Part shown: piece by piece, positions 27,666 through 37,666 of the stretch
How positions within the stretch are numbered: the first letter of the stretch is position 1
Layout: every line of letters starts with the position of its first letter
Origin: Ideonella sp. MAG2
Lineage (GTDB): Bacteria > Pseudomonadota > Gammaproteobacteria > Burkholderiales > Burkholderiaceae_C
Direction: 5' to 3'
Assembly: GCA_004359425.1 (NCBI GenBank)
Contig: PTEU01000001.1
Span: forward strand, 1,482,502-1,546,501
DNA length: 64,000 nucleotides
Translations under genes and position numbers: made by a program
Notes under the pieces: model-generated
Databases searched by the model: none
What the model was told of the DNA's origin: nothing
Seen by the model: only the letters and a program-made list of their open reading frames with translations

Positions 27666-30600
27666 TTGGGCTGTGGGGGCGAGACGATTTGCTTCCATAC
27701 CCGATCCGAAATCTTGCAGTTCAGGTTCACGCAATAGGTGCGCCAGTTCATGGCTTGTTGAGCCGTATGAAAGCTGCCGCCCGGCGCACCCTCCCAGCCC
27801 TGGCCGCCAGCGCGTGTGATGAACCCCACACCAGCGGCCCCGGTTTCATAACCGCCCGCCCAGCCATCTTTGTCGTCCAGCACGCCATCACCATTGGCAT
27901 CCCAACGATCAGCCTTGTCCACCAAGCCGTCGCCATTGATGTCCAAGACAGGGCGCTCATAGACCTCGCCGGACACCGCCAAGAGCACAAAGTGATGGCC
28001 TTTGCCGCTAGAGCTTTCGCAAGGCAGGGGGTCAGCACCCGGCGTCACGGTTGAGAAGAGCGCAAACTCGTCCACCATTTCGACGGGGTGGATGACCCGC
28101 TGCCCGCCACCAGAGCCGGTCCCAGCCGCGCCGCCCGGCAAGCTCAGGTCCATGAACCAGCCCCGGTGCGTTTCCCAGTTCATTTTGTTCGACGAGCTTT
28201 GGTAGAAGCGACGCGTGCTGCCGTCCGCCTGCACGATATCGACAGAAGCTGTGGTGAGCACCTGCTCCAAGAATGCCACTCGCTGGTTATCCAGCGCCGC
28301 CCAAGGGGCCTCGGTGGCCGAGGGCAGGCCGTCGGTGCGGTCCCACACGCCATAGAGTGATTGCATATCGGACGATGAGAGATCGCCCTCTTCCAGCAGC
28401 TTGCCAGTGCCAAACACCAGCACCTGCCCCCCTTTGAAATGAGTTGCCAAGGCGGGCTTGGCGGTGATGGGCTGAGGACGGCCGCTGCGGTCTTTGGCTT
28501 GGAACAGCGGCACCCCACCAAAGCCGATACGCCAGTCGGACACCTCAGACTTATCATCAAAGTCGACCCGCCACACCTGCCCCCTCAGGTCCACACCATA
28601 GATGGCCATCAACTCGCGGTCGGGTCGTCGCAGTGCCCGCACAGCGCTTAGGCCATTCTCACCTTGGCGGTCTACCACCAGTTTGTGGAGCTGGCGCGTC
28701 TCCATGTCCACCGCAAACAGCACTGCTCGGCCAGCAGCGCTGTGAGTGCCGTTGCCAAAGAAGGCGTACCACTTGCCCTTGACGCGGCCCAGCTCCGGCG
28801 CGGTGGTGACGAAACCCAGATCCGGATCGTCTTCCTCGGAGAAATCCCAAAGCACTTTGGGTGCAGCAGTGGCAGGTGCGGCCAGTGCTGCGGGGTGGGT
28901 GACATCCAAGGCGTAGACGCCTCGCCCACCGGCACCGAGTGTTCCGATCAGCACATTGCGCCACTCACCGCCCACCAACGCATCGCTCTCCAGCATGGGG
29001 CCATCGACAAAATACTCATGGGGCTTGTCGTCGGCTCCATAGCCTTGGTCCGCCAAGGCCGACGCCTTGCGCTGAACGCCCTTAGGCATATAGGCAAACT
29101 TTTCAATGCCAGTGCTGGCTTCAAAGCCATGCAGGAAGCCACCGCCTCCGCCCAGATAGACCATGCCTTCACGCGAGGCCTTGCGCAAAACATGCATGTC
29201 ATAGCCCTCCCAGGAGTAGCCCAGGTTCACCAGATTCTTCACGTAAACCGGAGGGGCGTTCACGAAGTCCGGTAGCTTGCCATCGCGGGCACGAAATGAG
29301 TCGCTGCTCTGGCCTTCGTGACTCGGATCACCTCGCAAATAGTTGATGACGGCGTCCGTTTGCCGGGTACCAGCAATGCGCTCTTTCAAGGCTGAACTCA
29401 TACCCGTGTCAAAGGGGACGGCTGCACCGCTGGCGGCATCCCAAGTCAGCATGGTGCGCGCTTCCCACGAGGGGCGAACCTCGGAGGCCTTCCACCTAGG
29501 GTTGGTGCCCGCTTTGAACACCCCGCCGCCCTGGCCGTCTGCCACCATGTCATAGGCTTTCAGGTCGCCCACCCAGAGGCCGCTTTGGTAGGACGCCTCG
29601 AACTTCAACAGCCCAGGCTGGGCGATGGAACCGCCTCCCGTCACACCCGCATCTGTCCGAGCCGCGGCGCTAACGCGACCCATGGCCTGCCGAAGTGCCC
29701 CCGTCAGCTCTTTGGCGTTGCTAGCCCGAAAGAAGTCACCACCCGTGTTCACGGCGACATGAAACACATCGTCGATTTTGGCGGCCAAGCCACCGTCTCC
29801 GCCTACACCTGGGTCAGGCCAAGCCAACAAGCCACTGCTCAGCAATGTGCGGGTGTGCTGCCGCTCGGCAGCCGTACCCGCCGGCAACTGGCCCGAGACA
29901 CCCAAGCCCACCGTGAACTGACCCAGATGCTGCCATGAGTGGGGATCGGCCCAGTCACCGCTCAGAGGCGACACCTTGTTGGGAATGGACGGGGCCAGAT
30001 CACGCACATAAAAGTAGGACGCATAGTCGGCCAAGGTATTGCTGTAGCCATCGCTGAAAGGACGCTGGGCCAGGTATCGATCGACCAAGTGGGGTACACG
30101 CGCGCGCAAATCTGGGTCTAGCGCTTGCACAGCGCCGTCGCTTCCGTCTCGATTGCCCACGCTGACTTCTGGATCACCGTTGTCGTAGCCATCCGTCATG
30201 AGGATGTTGTAGGCGCGTCGGCACGCGAGCATCTCGCTGTAAGCCGCTGAACTGGACGGTGTGGGGTCTGTGCGCCAAGGGCTGCCGGTACTGCGTGCCC
30301 CCAAAGCCGCATCGTTGTCAGCCTCCAAGGTGAAGTAGCGCCCCACTTGAAGCAGCGCATTCTTCAAAGGGGTGCCGGCCAGAGCCACCGTAGATTGAAT
30401 GTCGGACAGCAAGCGGCTGCGGTGAGCCGGTGAGTCCTCTCGAACACCGGTGCGCACGACCGAGGTCTTCAATCCGTCCACCATCTGCGAGCCGGTGTTG
30501 ATGGAGGCAAACCCAAAGCGCGGAGCGGTGGCTGGCTTGGCCCCTCCAATGACCTCGGAGATGGCAGCTTTGGTCAGCAGCATGCGGGAGCGATAGAACT

Positions 30601-31417
30601 GAAACCAGTTGGCGAAGTTCTGGCGCTCTTCGGCTTGTGTACAGAAGCTGGCCGCGCAATCGGTACGCGCTGGGTCTTTGGTAGCGGGGGAATGCCTGAT
30701 CGGATCATTGATATCGTACTCGTCGTAGCTGGCAGCAAAGTGGGGGTTGGCACCCGGTTTGAGCACGTAGTAGAGGCCCGGATACCAAGCCCGTCGAGAC
30801 ACTTCGCAGAGGTCGTGCGCGCTACACCAAAGCTGGGTGGGTGCGTTACCGCCCCAAAACAATTCGACCAAATCGGCCGTCAAATCCACCGTATTGCTGG
30901 GGTCGCTCAGCAGTGGGTCCCAACGCGCCGCCGAGGGTGAGGCATTGGCATAGCGAGTGCCATCAGGCCTATACCAAGGCAGGTAGCGAACGGAGGGGTC
31001 GTAATAGATGCGATTGACGCCGGCCGAGCGCATCTGTCGCTGAAAAACGTTCGGGTCCCCTTTGACCGCTTGCACGACGGCCGGGCCGGGACCGGCGGCG
31101 TCCAGATAGGCATGGTGGCTGGGATCATTGATGGCAATGTCCATGAAGTACCGCTCATTGGGATGCGTGTACTGCGACGGAAAGGTCACGGCGAAGCCGT
31201 TAACGGTGCTGACTCCCTCGGGGATGTAATGGGCCTGCATGGATCCGGAGTCATCCAGGGTGATCATGACGTTCGGTGCCGGTGGCTTGGCGGCTCGGTT
31301 CAGCAGAGGCGACTGTGCGGGTGCGGCCAGGGCTGCATTGAGCATCAATGTCAAGAGGCCCAGCACCCTCGCCGCCCAAAGGTGAGGGCTCAACGGCCGA
31401 GCAAACCTTGCAAGCAT
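27662..31417 (-). CDS. pilY1: Type IV pilus tip adhesin PilY1
   Basis: 1251 residues. I chose ATG at 31417 because TAGGAG lies six bases before it. The upstream ATG at 31435 overlaps the pilX stop and lacks a site. The signal peptide is followed by a von Willebrand A-like MIDAS motif ([11 protein letters not shown]) and a long N-terminal region with a DGYDNGD loop. A C-terminal beta-propeller part contains [23 protein letters not shown] and PVEMVDEF. Near residue 1170 an EF-hand-like calcium loop DINGDGLVD is doubled by [13 protein letters not shown]. PilY1 caps the pilus, controls retraction by calcium and serves surface sensing. The frame is unbroken. Confidence 0.93.
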   Translation of the reverse strand: MLARFARPLSPHLWAARVLGLLTLMLNAALAAPAQSPLLNRAAKPPAPNVMITLDDSGSMQAHYIPEGVSTVNGFAVTFPSQYTHPNERYFMDIAINDPSHHAYLDAAGPGPAVVQAVKGDPNVFQRQMRSAGVNRIYYDPSVRYLPWYRPDGTRYANASPSAARWDPLLSDPSNTVDLTADLVELFWGGNAPTQLWCSAHDLCEVSRRAWYPGLYYVLKPGANPHFAASYDEYDINDPIRHSPATKDPARTDCAASFCTQAEERQNFANWFQFYRSRMLLTKAAISEVIGGAKPATAPRFGFASINTGSQMVDGLKTSVVRTGVREDSPAHRSRLLSDIQSTVALAGTPLKNALLQVGRYFTLEADNDAALGARSTGSPWRTDPTPSSSAAYSEMLACRRAYNILMTDGYDNGDPEVSVGNRDGSDGAVQALDPDLRARVPHLVDRYLAQRPFSDGYSNTLADYASYFYVRDLAPSIPNKVSPLSGDWADPHSWQHLGQFTVGLGVSGQLPAGTAAERQHTRTLLSSGLLAWPDPGVGGDGGLAAKIDDVFHVAVNTGGDFFRASNAKELTGALRQAMGRVSAAARTDAGVTGGGSIAQPGLLKFEASYQSGLWVGDLKAYDMVADGQGGGVFKAGTNPRWKASEVRPSWEARTMLTWDAASGAAVPFDTGMSSALKERIAGTRQTDAVINYLRGDPSHEGQSSDSFRARDGKLPDFVNAPPVYVKNLVNLGYSWEGYDMHVLRKASREGMVYLGGGGGFLHGFEASTGIEKFAYMPKGVQRKASALADQGYGADDKPHEYFVDGPMLESDALVGGEWRNVLIGTLGAGGRGVYALDVTHPAALAAPATAAPKVLWDFSEEDDPDLGFVTTAPELGRVKGKWYAFFGNGTHSAAGRAVLFAVDMETRQLHKLVVDRQGENGLSAVRALRRPDRELMAIYGVDLRGQVWRVDFDDKSEVSDWRIGFGGVPLFQAKDRSGRPQPITAKPALATHFKGGQVLVFGTGKLLEEGDLSSSDMQSLYGVWDRTDGLPSATEAPWAALDNQRVAFLEQVLTTASVDIVQADGSTRRFYQSSSNKMNWETHRGWFMDLSLPGGAAGTGSGGGQRVIHPVEMVDEFALFSTVTPGADPLPCESSSGKGHHFVLLAVSGEVYERPVLDINGDGLVDKADRWDANGDGVLDDKDGWAGGYETGAAGVGFITRAGGQGWEGAPGGSFHTAQQAMNWRTYCVNLNCKISDRVWKQIVSPPQPK

Positions 31418-31431
31418 CTGGACTCCTAGCG

Positions 31432-31892
31432 TCATGGGGAGCCCGCAGTGGCCAAAGCCACCGTGGATTGCAGCCAAACCACCGAGCCCGTTTTGGTGCG
31501 GCCACGGCCGTCGGCGCTGAAGTCAGGGCTGAAGCCGCGGGCGGTCACGTAATAGCTCTGCCCTCCCGGAATGCCTGTCGCCTCGACCAAACATTGCGGC
31601 CTGATGGAGGGGGTATGGCTGCTGTCGCCCGTGCTCCACACATCATGCGGAACCGACACCGCTTTGGTCTCAGCGCCAAACCAGTTGTCGAAGTTCTCCC
31701 AGAGATACGCTGCCGGACTGCCCGACGGCGCGGGGTATAGCGTGATGCGTCGATCGGCATCTGGCAGATCGATTTGTGATTCGCAATAACGCAGGCCCAG
31801 TTGCGCCGCTTGCATGGCCACGTTATGGACCCGAGCATTGTTCGCGACCAGGTCTGAGTTGAGCGCGACCCGCATGATGGCGATAGACCCCC
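31432..31892 (-). pseudogene. pilX: Minor pilin PilX, N-terminal helix missing
   Basis: About 150 residues of PilX: MRVALNSDLVANNARVHNVAMQAAQLGLRYCE is the end of the N-terminal helix (in two pieces), and the rest ends WLQSTVALATAGSP. The class III leader and the hydrophobic helix needed for membrane insertion are absent. The sequence is entered from pilW at about 31893 in a different frame, so neither gene is whole. PilX normally sits between PilW and PilY1 and binds PilY1. The stop overlaps a pilY1 upstream ATG. Confidence 0.8.
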
Positions 31893-32347
31893 AAGCCGTT
31901 GCCAATGCAATCGAGCGGCACGCGGGGTGAGCCGCCCAAGACGCTATTGCTGCTGTCGGCCTCATAGGCGACTGCGAAGGCATGCTGGCTGCCAGCGCCA
32001 CAACTGAGCTGCTCAATGGGCTTGGAGAGATCCGCAAAGCCGCTGTTACACCCGAACAGGCTAGGGCCGGTGTAAGCCGGAACAATCTTGCCACCATTGA
32101 AAGCCACCGGGCGGCTGTAGCCTGCTTGAGCCAAGTGGCTGCGCATGAGGTTCAGCGCGACCGTGGCGTCTTCGGTGATCTGTGCCAAAGCTTGGCTGTG
32201 TCGGCTGCTGGCCCCCGAGCCCAGGTAGGCAGCCAGCACGGCTCCTACCACGACCAAGCCAATCACCATGGCAATCATCAACTCAACCAGCGACAAGCCG
32301 CGCCTCGGGGCGACCGAGCCACGGATGAGATGGCGGGATGCACTCAT
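31893..32347 (-). pseudogene. pilW: Minor pilin PilW, C-terminus missing
   Basis: ATG 32347 overlaps the pilV stop (ATGA). The leader ends in RRG, followed by LSLVELMIAMVIGLVVVGAV, a classic prepilin helix. About 150 residues match PilW up to VPLDCIGNG, then the frame turns into pilX at about 31885-31900. PilW is usually 300 residues or more, so half of it plus the pilX start (some 500 bases or more) is absent. The rest of the operon is in order, which points to an assembly gap. Confidence 0.85.
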
Positions 32348-32904
32348 CGTGCCACCCTGAAGTACATGCACACCGGCCGCGGGGTCAGTGCGAAACCGGG
32401 CGGGCAACTTTGGGCCAACTCCGCACCGGTTTGAATCAAGGCGTTGTCCGCATCCGAGGCTGATGGGTCACGCCACATCAGCCAGAGATCGGCGGTGTCC
32501 GTGCCGCCGTCATAGCTCAGGAAGGCGGTACCGGCGGGCAGGCTGTTGAAGACCGCCGCACGCCACAGGGCCACATCCCAGGCGGCCATCTGCGCCGCCG
32601 TACACACACTGGTGCAGGGCTGGGCCGCAGGAGCGCCCCGCCCCGTGGCCAGCGCGCTGGGTCTCAAGCTGTACTCACCTGCCTTGGCTCCCGCCGCATT
32701 GGCTCTCAGGCGATCAGCCATATCGGCGGCCAACAGCGTTGCCAATGAACGGAGCTCGCTGGTCTTGCTCAAACGGCTGGAAGTGGCCATCAGGCCCAAT
32801 AGCGCCAAGATGCCCGCAGAGACCACCAGAATCGCCACCAGCACCTCGATGAGCGACATCCCCTGGCGGGGTGGCTGCAATCTGTGGCGGGCAGGCACAA
32901 CCAT
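32344..32904 (-). CDS. pilV: Minor pilin PilV
   Basis: 186 residues. ATG at 32904 is preferred to an upstream TTG at 32922. The class III signal is PPRQG/MSLIEVLVAILVVSAGILALLG with Glu5. Cysteine pairs occur in QPCTSVC and QSCPPGF, and a final PVCMYFRVAR closes the domain. Part of the tip-priming minor pilin set encoded with fimT, pilW, pilX and pilY1, and translationally coupled to pilW. The gene looks complete. Confidence 0.9.
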   Translation of the reverse strand: MVVPARHRLQPPRQGMSLIEVLVAILVVSAGILALLGLMATSSRLSKTSELRSLATLLAADMADRLRANAAGAKAGEYSLRPSALATGRGAPAAQPCTSVCTAAQMAAWDVALWRAAVFNSLPAGTAFLSYDGGTDTADLWLMWRDPSASDADNALIQTGAELAQSCPPGFALTPRPVCMYFRVAR

Positions 32905-32931
32905 GGGCGTGTGAGGACGCAAGCCGCCCCG

Positions 32932-33582
32932 TTAACAAGCAGTGTCGGCCACCAGGCGCGGGCGACCCGGCTTATTGACACACACAAGCAGTTGGAGCGG
33001 ATGCGTCAACGCACTTGCGCCAGCCCCCGGAGGAAGCACCGTGAAGCGCGCCGATGCGCTTGACGACACGCCCAAGCGCAAGAAGGTAATGGCGTCCAGG
33101 GTCGACAACATGCGCCCCTGTTGCGGCAGGCCTTGTTGCACCAGCAAGACCTGGTCACCCTCTTCCAATTGGCCGCGCTGCCCGGCGTCAACAAACACTA
33201 CCCAGCCGCTGCTCCAGTCTTTGCTGTCGCGCGCACAGGCGGGCTGCTCGGCCGCCAGGCCGGGCACTAAGGCGCAGACCGTGACCTCACTGTCGCGGCG
33301 CATTGCCTGGGCTCGCGCCAGCCGCAAGCTGCTGCGGAGCAATTCCGCATGGTCTTGCACAGCCCGGTGATCGATCCAATGACGCAGAGCAGGCAGGGAT
33401 TGAAGAGTCAATATGGCTGCCACCGCCAGGCCTACCAACAGCTCCACCAAGGACATGCCGCTTGACGAGATGGTCCGAGTTTGGGCGCTTGGGCGCGGTC
33501 GAGGGGCAAGACCATGCGAGGCACAGCAGCCAACGGCCGAATCCAGGATGCGGTGGTGGAGGCGGTCTGACAAGCTTGGCAT
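32932..33582 (-). CDS. fimT: Minor pilin FimT/GspH-like
   Basis: Up to 216 residues from ATG 33582. The prepilin site SSSG/MSLVELLVGLAVAAILTLQ is at about residue 43, so the leader is long. A start nearer to it is possible but no better ATG exists. The globular part has a GspH-like pattern, ARAQAMRRDSEVTVCAL, SSGWVVFVD and a C-terminal cysteine. FimT/GspH proteins are low-abundance pilins, and FimT in some species binds DNA during natural transformation. It is the first gene of the minor-pilin operon, with the promoter probably between 33583 and 33739, shared divergently with ribD. Confidence 0.85.
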   Translation of the reverse strand: MPSLSDRLHHRILDSAVGCCASHGLAPRPRPSAQTRTISSSGMSLVELLVGLAVAAILTLQSLPALRHWIDHRAVQDHAELLRSSLRLARAQAMRRDSEVTVCALVPGLAAEQPACARDSKDWSSGWVVFVDAGQRGQLEEGDQVLLVQQGLPQQGRMLSTLDAITFLRLGVSSSASARFTVLPPGAGASALTHPLQLLVCVNKPGRPRLVADTAC

Positions 33583-33739
33583 GGCAGTGTGCGAGCGACG
33601 GTATGCGGGGGTACTGCAAGCTGCCTCACCAGTGTCTTCCTCTGCGAGCAGGTGGCACACTCCCCCAACAGGGGGCGGCAACCTCCCCCCAAGGAGCCAA
33701 GGGTCTACACTGATTCATCTCTGGACCCCGCCTCACCTC

Positions 33740-34841
33740 ATGATGGACTTGGACGCTTTGCACCTGCGCTCAGCCCTGGCTCTGGCCGAAAACGCCGTGG
33801 GCCTGAGCGACCCGAATCCGCGCGTCGGCTGCGTGCTGACCTCGGCTGACGGACGAACCGTGCTCGGCCAAGGCCACACCCAGGCCGCAGGGCAAGCCCA
33901 TGCAGAAGTCATGGCGCTGCGTGACGCGGCGCAACAAGGGCATGAGCTGCGCGGCTGTACGGCCTATGTCACGCTGGAACCCTGCTCGCACCACGGGCGC
34001 ACGCCGCCTTGCTGCGAGGCCTTGATTGCAGCGGGGTTGTCACGGGTCGTGGTAGCCCTGGGCGACCCCAACCCGGCCGTCAATGGCCAAGGTCTGGCGC
34101 ATTTGCGCGCCGCTGGGATACAAGTTGATTGCGGCTCTGCGGAGATCGCCCAGGCCGCCCAGGAGTTGAACATTGGCTTTTTCTCTCGCATGCAGCGCGG
34201 ACGCCCTTGGGTGCGCGCCAAAGCCGCTTGCTCCTTGGATGGCCGCACCGCCTTGCCTGGTGGCCAAAGTCAGTGGATTACCGGGCCTGAGGCGCGTGCC
34301 GACGGCCACGCTTGGCGCAAACGTGCTGCTGCTGTGCTCAGTGGAGTGGGGACGGTCAGGGCCGACAACCCGCGTCTCGACGTGCGACTGGTTCCCACCG
34401 CGCGACAACCACGGCGGGTGATCGTGGACAGCCAGCTCAACACCCCGCCGTCCGCCCAGATTTTTCAACATGGTGAGGCTCCGCTGCTGGTGGCCGCCCA
34501 ACCCAGCTCAGAGCGCCTGCGAGCCTTTGCAGCACTCGGTGCCGAAGTTCTCTGTCTACCCAACCCCGAGGCAAGGGTCGACGTGGCGGCCTTGCTCGCC
34601 GAGCTGGGACGCCGGGGCGTGAATGAGCTGCATGTCGAAGCGGGGGGCGGTCTGAACGGCAGCTTGGCACAAGCCGGACTGGTGGACGAATGGCTGGTGT
34701 ACGTGGCCCCGCTGCTGATCGGGCCTGGGCGAGCCGTGGCGGACCTGCCCGAGTTGGGCGACTTGGCCCAGGCCGAGCGCTGGCGCTTCCACGAGATCAC
34801 CGCCTTGGGCCAAGACCTGCGCCAGGCTTTGCGTGAGGGCT
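33740..34841 (+). CDS. ribD: RibD deaminase/reductase, last residues missing
   Basis: ATG at 33740. N-terminal deaminase domain with zinc motifs HAEVMALRDAA and LEPCSHHGRTPPCCEAL. C-terminal reductase domain with RAKAACSLDGRTALPGG and ELHVEAGGGLNGSLAQAGLVDE. It carries out steps two and three of riboflavin synthesis. At ITALGQDLR the frame enters a 34-bp stretch identical to part of the kinase gene (38108-38141) and then ribBA in another frame. About 10 residues of RibD, all of ribE (riboflavin synthase, usually next) and the first domain of RibBA are absent, so a misjoin is clear. Confidence 0.9.
34808..34841 (+). repeat. 34-bp exact copy of kinase-gene sequence at a join
   Basis: 34808-34841 and 38108-38141 are identical over 34 bases, in the same reading frame (QDLRQALREG in both). 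In the kinase gene the segment belongs to a conserved region. In ribD it sits exactly at the break before ribBA. It looks like a k-mer bridge chosen by a gap-closing program. Confidence 0.75.
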
Positions 34842-34842
34842 A

Positions 34843-35514
34843 CACACCGAAGCCGGTTGCGACCTGGCCGCCATGGCGGGGCTGACACCCGCGTCAGTGA
34901 TCTGCGAGATCATGAATGACGATGGCAGCATGGCCCGCCTGCCCGACCTGGAAGTTTTCGCCCGTGAGCATGGGCTGAAGATTGGCACCATCGCCGATCT
35001 CATCACCTACCGCAGCCGCCATGAAAGCTTGGTGACGCGCGTGGGGCAGCGCAGCTTGCAGACCGCCCAAGGCGAGTTCCAAGCTCATGTGTTCAAAGAC
35101 CGTTCGGGCGGTGTGCATATGGCCTTGACCCATGGCCAATGGGGCCCTGCGGACGAGGTGCTGGTGCGAGTCCACGAGCCCCTGTCGGTGATGGATTTGC
35201 TGGATGCGAGTGGGGCCAACAGTCACTCTTGGGCTTTGCCCAAGGCCCTGGCCGCCTTGCAGGCCGCACCGCGCGGCGTGGCGGTACTGCTCAACTGTGG
35301 CGCTGAAGGCGCTGACGCCCTGGTCGCCAACATGCTACCCGGCAGCCAGGCGGTGCCAGCACGCAGCAGCATGGACCTGCGCACCTACGGCGTGGGCGCG
35401 CAAATCCTGCGCGAGTTGGGTGTTGCCAAGATGCAAGTGTTGGGCAGCCCCCGGCGCATGCCCAGCATGACGGGCTACGGCCTGGAAGTCACCGGCTTTG
35501 TGGCCGCCGATTGA
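34843..35514 (+). pseudogene. ribBA: RibBA (DHBP synthase with degenerate GTP-cyclohydrolase domain), N-terminus missing
   Basis: The correct frame starts HTEAGCDLAAMAGLTPASVI and CEIMNDDGSMARLPDL, the last third of the RibB domain, whose conserved GHTEA is cut at its Gly. The C-terminal RibA-like domain ([34 protein letters not shown]) lacks the zinc-binding cysteines of true RibA, as is usual in Burkholderiales RibBA. RibB makes 3,4-dihydroxy-2-butanone 4-phosphate from ribulose 5-phosphate. The first about 135 residues with most of the active site are lost to the join at 34842. An ATG at 34873 is internal. Confidence 0.85.
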
Positions 35515-35545
35515 ACGCCAAGACCCCTTTTCAAAGGATTCATTC

Positions 35546-36010
35546 ATGCAAGGTGCAGACAAAGGCCAAAGCGGTTCGCTGGACGGCGAGGACTTAGCCA
35601 TTGGCATTGTCCGGGCGCGCTTCAACGACGCCATCACCACCAAACTCGCCCAGGCCTGCTTGGCAGAGTTGGCGGCTTTGGGCGTGTCCGACAAACACAT
35701 TACCCAAGTGACCGTGCCCGGTGCCTTAGAGATTCCGGTTGCTCTGAAGGCCATGGCCGACTCGGAAGACTACGATGCCTTGATCGCCCTGGGGTGCATC
35801 ATCCGTGGCGAAACCTACCACTTTGAACTGGTTGCCAACGAGAGCGGTGCAGGGGTGACCCGAGTGTCCCTGGATCACCACATCCCGGTGGCGAATGCCA
35901 TCTTGACGGTTGAAAACGAAGCCCAAGCCTGGGCCCGTACCGATGAAAAAGGGCGTGACGCTGCCCGCGTGGCCGTCGAGATGGCCAATTTGATGGACGA
36001 TTTGTTGTGA
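35546..36010 (+). CDS. ribH: 6,7-dimethyl-8-ribityllumazine synthase
   Basis: 154 residues, ATG 35546. It condenses the RibBA and RibD products. Seen are [10 protein letters not shown] (ring stacking), [35 protein letters not shown] and GVLT-like region ([18 protein letters not shown]). Complete, 31 bases after ribBA, and its stop overlaps the nusB GTG. The usual ribBA-ribH-nusB order is kept. Confidence 0.96.
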   Translation: MQGADKGQSGSLDGEDLAIGIVRARFNDAITTKLAQACLAELAALGVSDKHITQVTVPGALEIPVALKAMADSEDYDALIALGCIIRGETYHFELVANESGAGVTRVSLDHHIPVANAILTVENEAQAWARTDEKGRDAARVAVEMANLMDDLL

Positions 36011-36510
36011 CTGCTGATGCCCAACCCGGCTCTAAGACCCCCTCGACACCGGGAGCCAAGCGCACAGCGCCAAAGTCTGCGCGCCGCCGTTCTCGCGAGT
36101 TGGCGTTGCAAGGTCTTTACCAGTGGCTGATCTCCGGCGAGGATGCCGGGGTGATTGATGCCCACATCCAGGAGCAAGATGGCTTTGGGGCCTGTGATCG
36201 CGTGCACTTCGATGCCTTGCTGCACGGCTGCATTCGCGAGGCCGCTGACCTGGACGCGGTCTTGACCGCGCATGTGGACCGAGCCACCCAGGAGCTGTCG
36301 CCTGTGGAGCATGCAGTGCTGATGATCGGCGCTTACGAGCTGAAGCACTGCATGGACGTGCCCTACAAAGTTGCCATCAATGAGGCGGTGGAGCTGGCCA
36401 AGAGTTTTGGCGGCACGGATGGCCACAAATACGTCAATGGTGTGCTGGATAAGGCGGCGCTGGACCTGCGCCCTGCTGAGGTCGCCTCGCTGCGCAAGCG
36501 CCCTCGCTGA
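36007..36510 (+). CDS. nusB: Transcription antitermination protein NusB
   Basis: 167 residues, GTG start at 36007 overlapping the ribH stop by four bases. After a basic N-terminus ([19 protein letters not shown]) come [16 protein letters not shown] and [28 protein letters not shown], the RNA- and NusE-binding face. It acts in rRNA antitermination complexes. Complete. The aminotransferase gene follows 47 bases later. Confidence 0.95.
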   Translation: MTADAQPGSKTPSTPGAKRTAPKSARRRSRELALQGLYQWLISGEDAGVIDAHIQEQDGFGACDRVHFDALLHGCIREAADLDAVLTAHVDRATQELSPVEHAVLMIGAYELKHCMDVPYKVAINEAVELAKSFGGTDGHKYVNGVLDKAALDLRPAEVASLRKRPR

Positions 36511-36557
36511 TACTTTGCGGCGCGCCAAAGGCCGAATCATCCCTGCGCTGAACACCC

Positions 36558-37581
36558 ATGAAGCTTGCTGCTCGCCTGGATCACATCGATCCGTTTTATG
36601 TCATGGAGTGCGCCAAAGCGGCGGCTGAGATAGCGCGCGGGCCGTTGTGCGACCCGACCCAGGGTGGGCGGCGCATGATTTACCTCAACATCGGCGAGCC
36701 AGACTTCACCGCACCGCCACCCGTACAAGCGGCCGCCCAGGCGGCCATCGAGGCCGGCCGGACTCAATATACCGACGCCTTGGGCCTGCTGGCATTGCGC
36801 CGCAGCATCTCCGGCTGGTATGCCAGTCGGTTCGGTGTGGCGGTCGACCCTGGCCGCATCATCATCACCGCCGGTGCTTCAGCCGCGCTTCAACTGGCCT
36901 GCCTGGCCTTGTTTGAAGCTGGAGACGAGGTCTTGATGCCGGACCCCTCCTACCCTTGTAACCGGCATTTCGTGGCCGCCGCTGGGGCCCGAGCCCTAGG
37001 CTTACCCGCTGGGCCGCAGGCGCGCTTCCAGCTTGACGCCCAAAGCGTCCGCCAAGCCTGGACACCGCGCACCCGTGGGGTGGTGCTGGCCTCACCGTCC
37101 AACCCCACCGGCACCTCCATAGCCGCGCCCACCTTGACCGCCATCGTGGAGCAAGTGCGGGCCCGTGGCGGCGTTACTTTGGTGGACGAAATCTATTTGG
37201 GCCTGTCATACGATGAGCAATTCGCTCATACCGCACTGGCCCTGGGTGACGATGTCATCTCTGTGAACAGCTTTTCCAAGTACTTCAGCATGACCGGATG
37301 GCGCTTGGGCTGGCTGGTGGTGCCACCGGCCTTGGTAGCTCCCATCGAGAAGCTGCAACAAAACCTGTTCATCTGCGCCTCCACCGTGGCCCAACAGGCC
37401 GCCTTGGCCTGCTTTGAGCCCGAGAGCCTGGCCGAGTATGAGCGCCGCCGAGCGGCCTTCAAGGCCCGGCGAGACCTGGTCGTTCCGGCGCTCAACGCCA
37501 TGGGCCTGACGGTGCATGGACGACCTGCAAGAGGCGATGCGGCGCCTGAGCACAGCGTTGGAGTGTCGTTCAGAGGCCTAA
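36558..37581 (+). pseudogene. Class I/II PLP aminotransferase with deletion near the 3' end
   Basis: The frame from ATG 36558 is a normal aminotransferase to about residue 317: NIGEPDFTAPPPV, SNPTGTSI, LVDEIYLGLSYDE and the PLP-lysine motif SFSKYFSMTGWRLGW. After AMGLTVHG at about 37515 it shifts. An overlapping frame reads MDDLQEAMRRLSTALE and ends at 37581, which is the usual C-terminal helix. About 60-80 residues of the small domain are missing. The family (alanine/aspartate transaminases such as AlaA-like) acts on amino acids, with specificity unknown. Open-frame sequence after 37515 in the first frame is not real protein. Confidence 0.8.
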
Positions 37582-37666
37582 CTTCAGCAGAATTTGGTCA
37601 CTCTTCGCGCACTCTGATACATTGGGTCGGAACGAATCCTCGCCTCCAGCGCTTATCCTTCACCGC

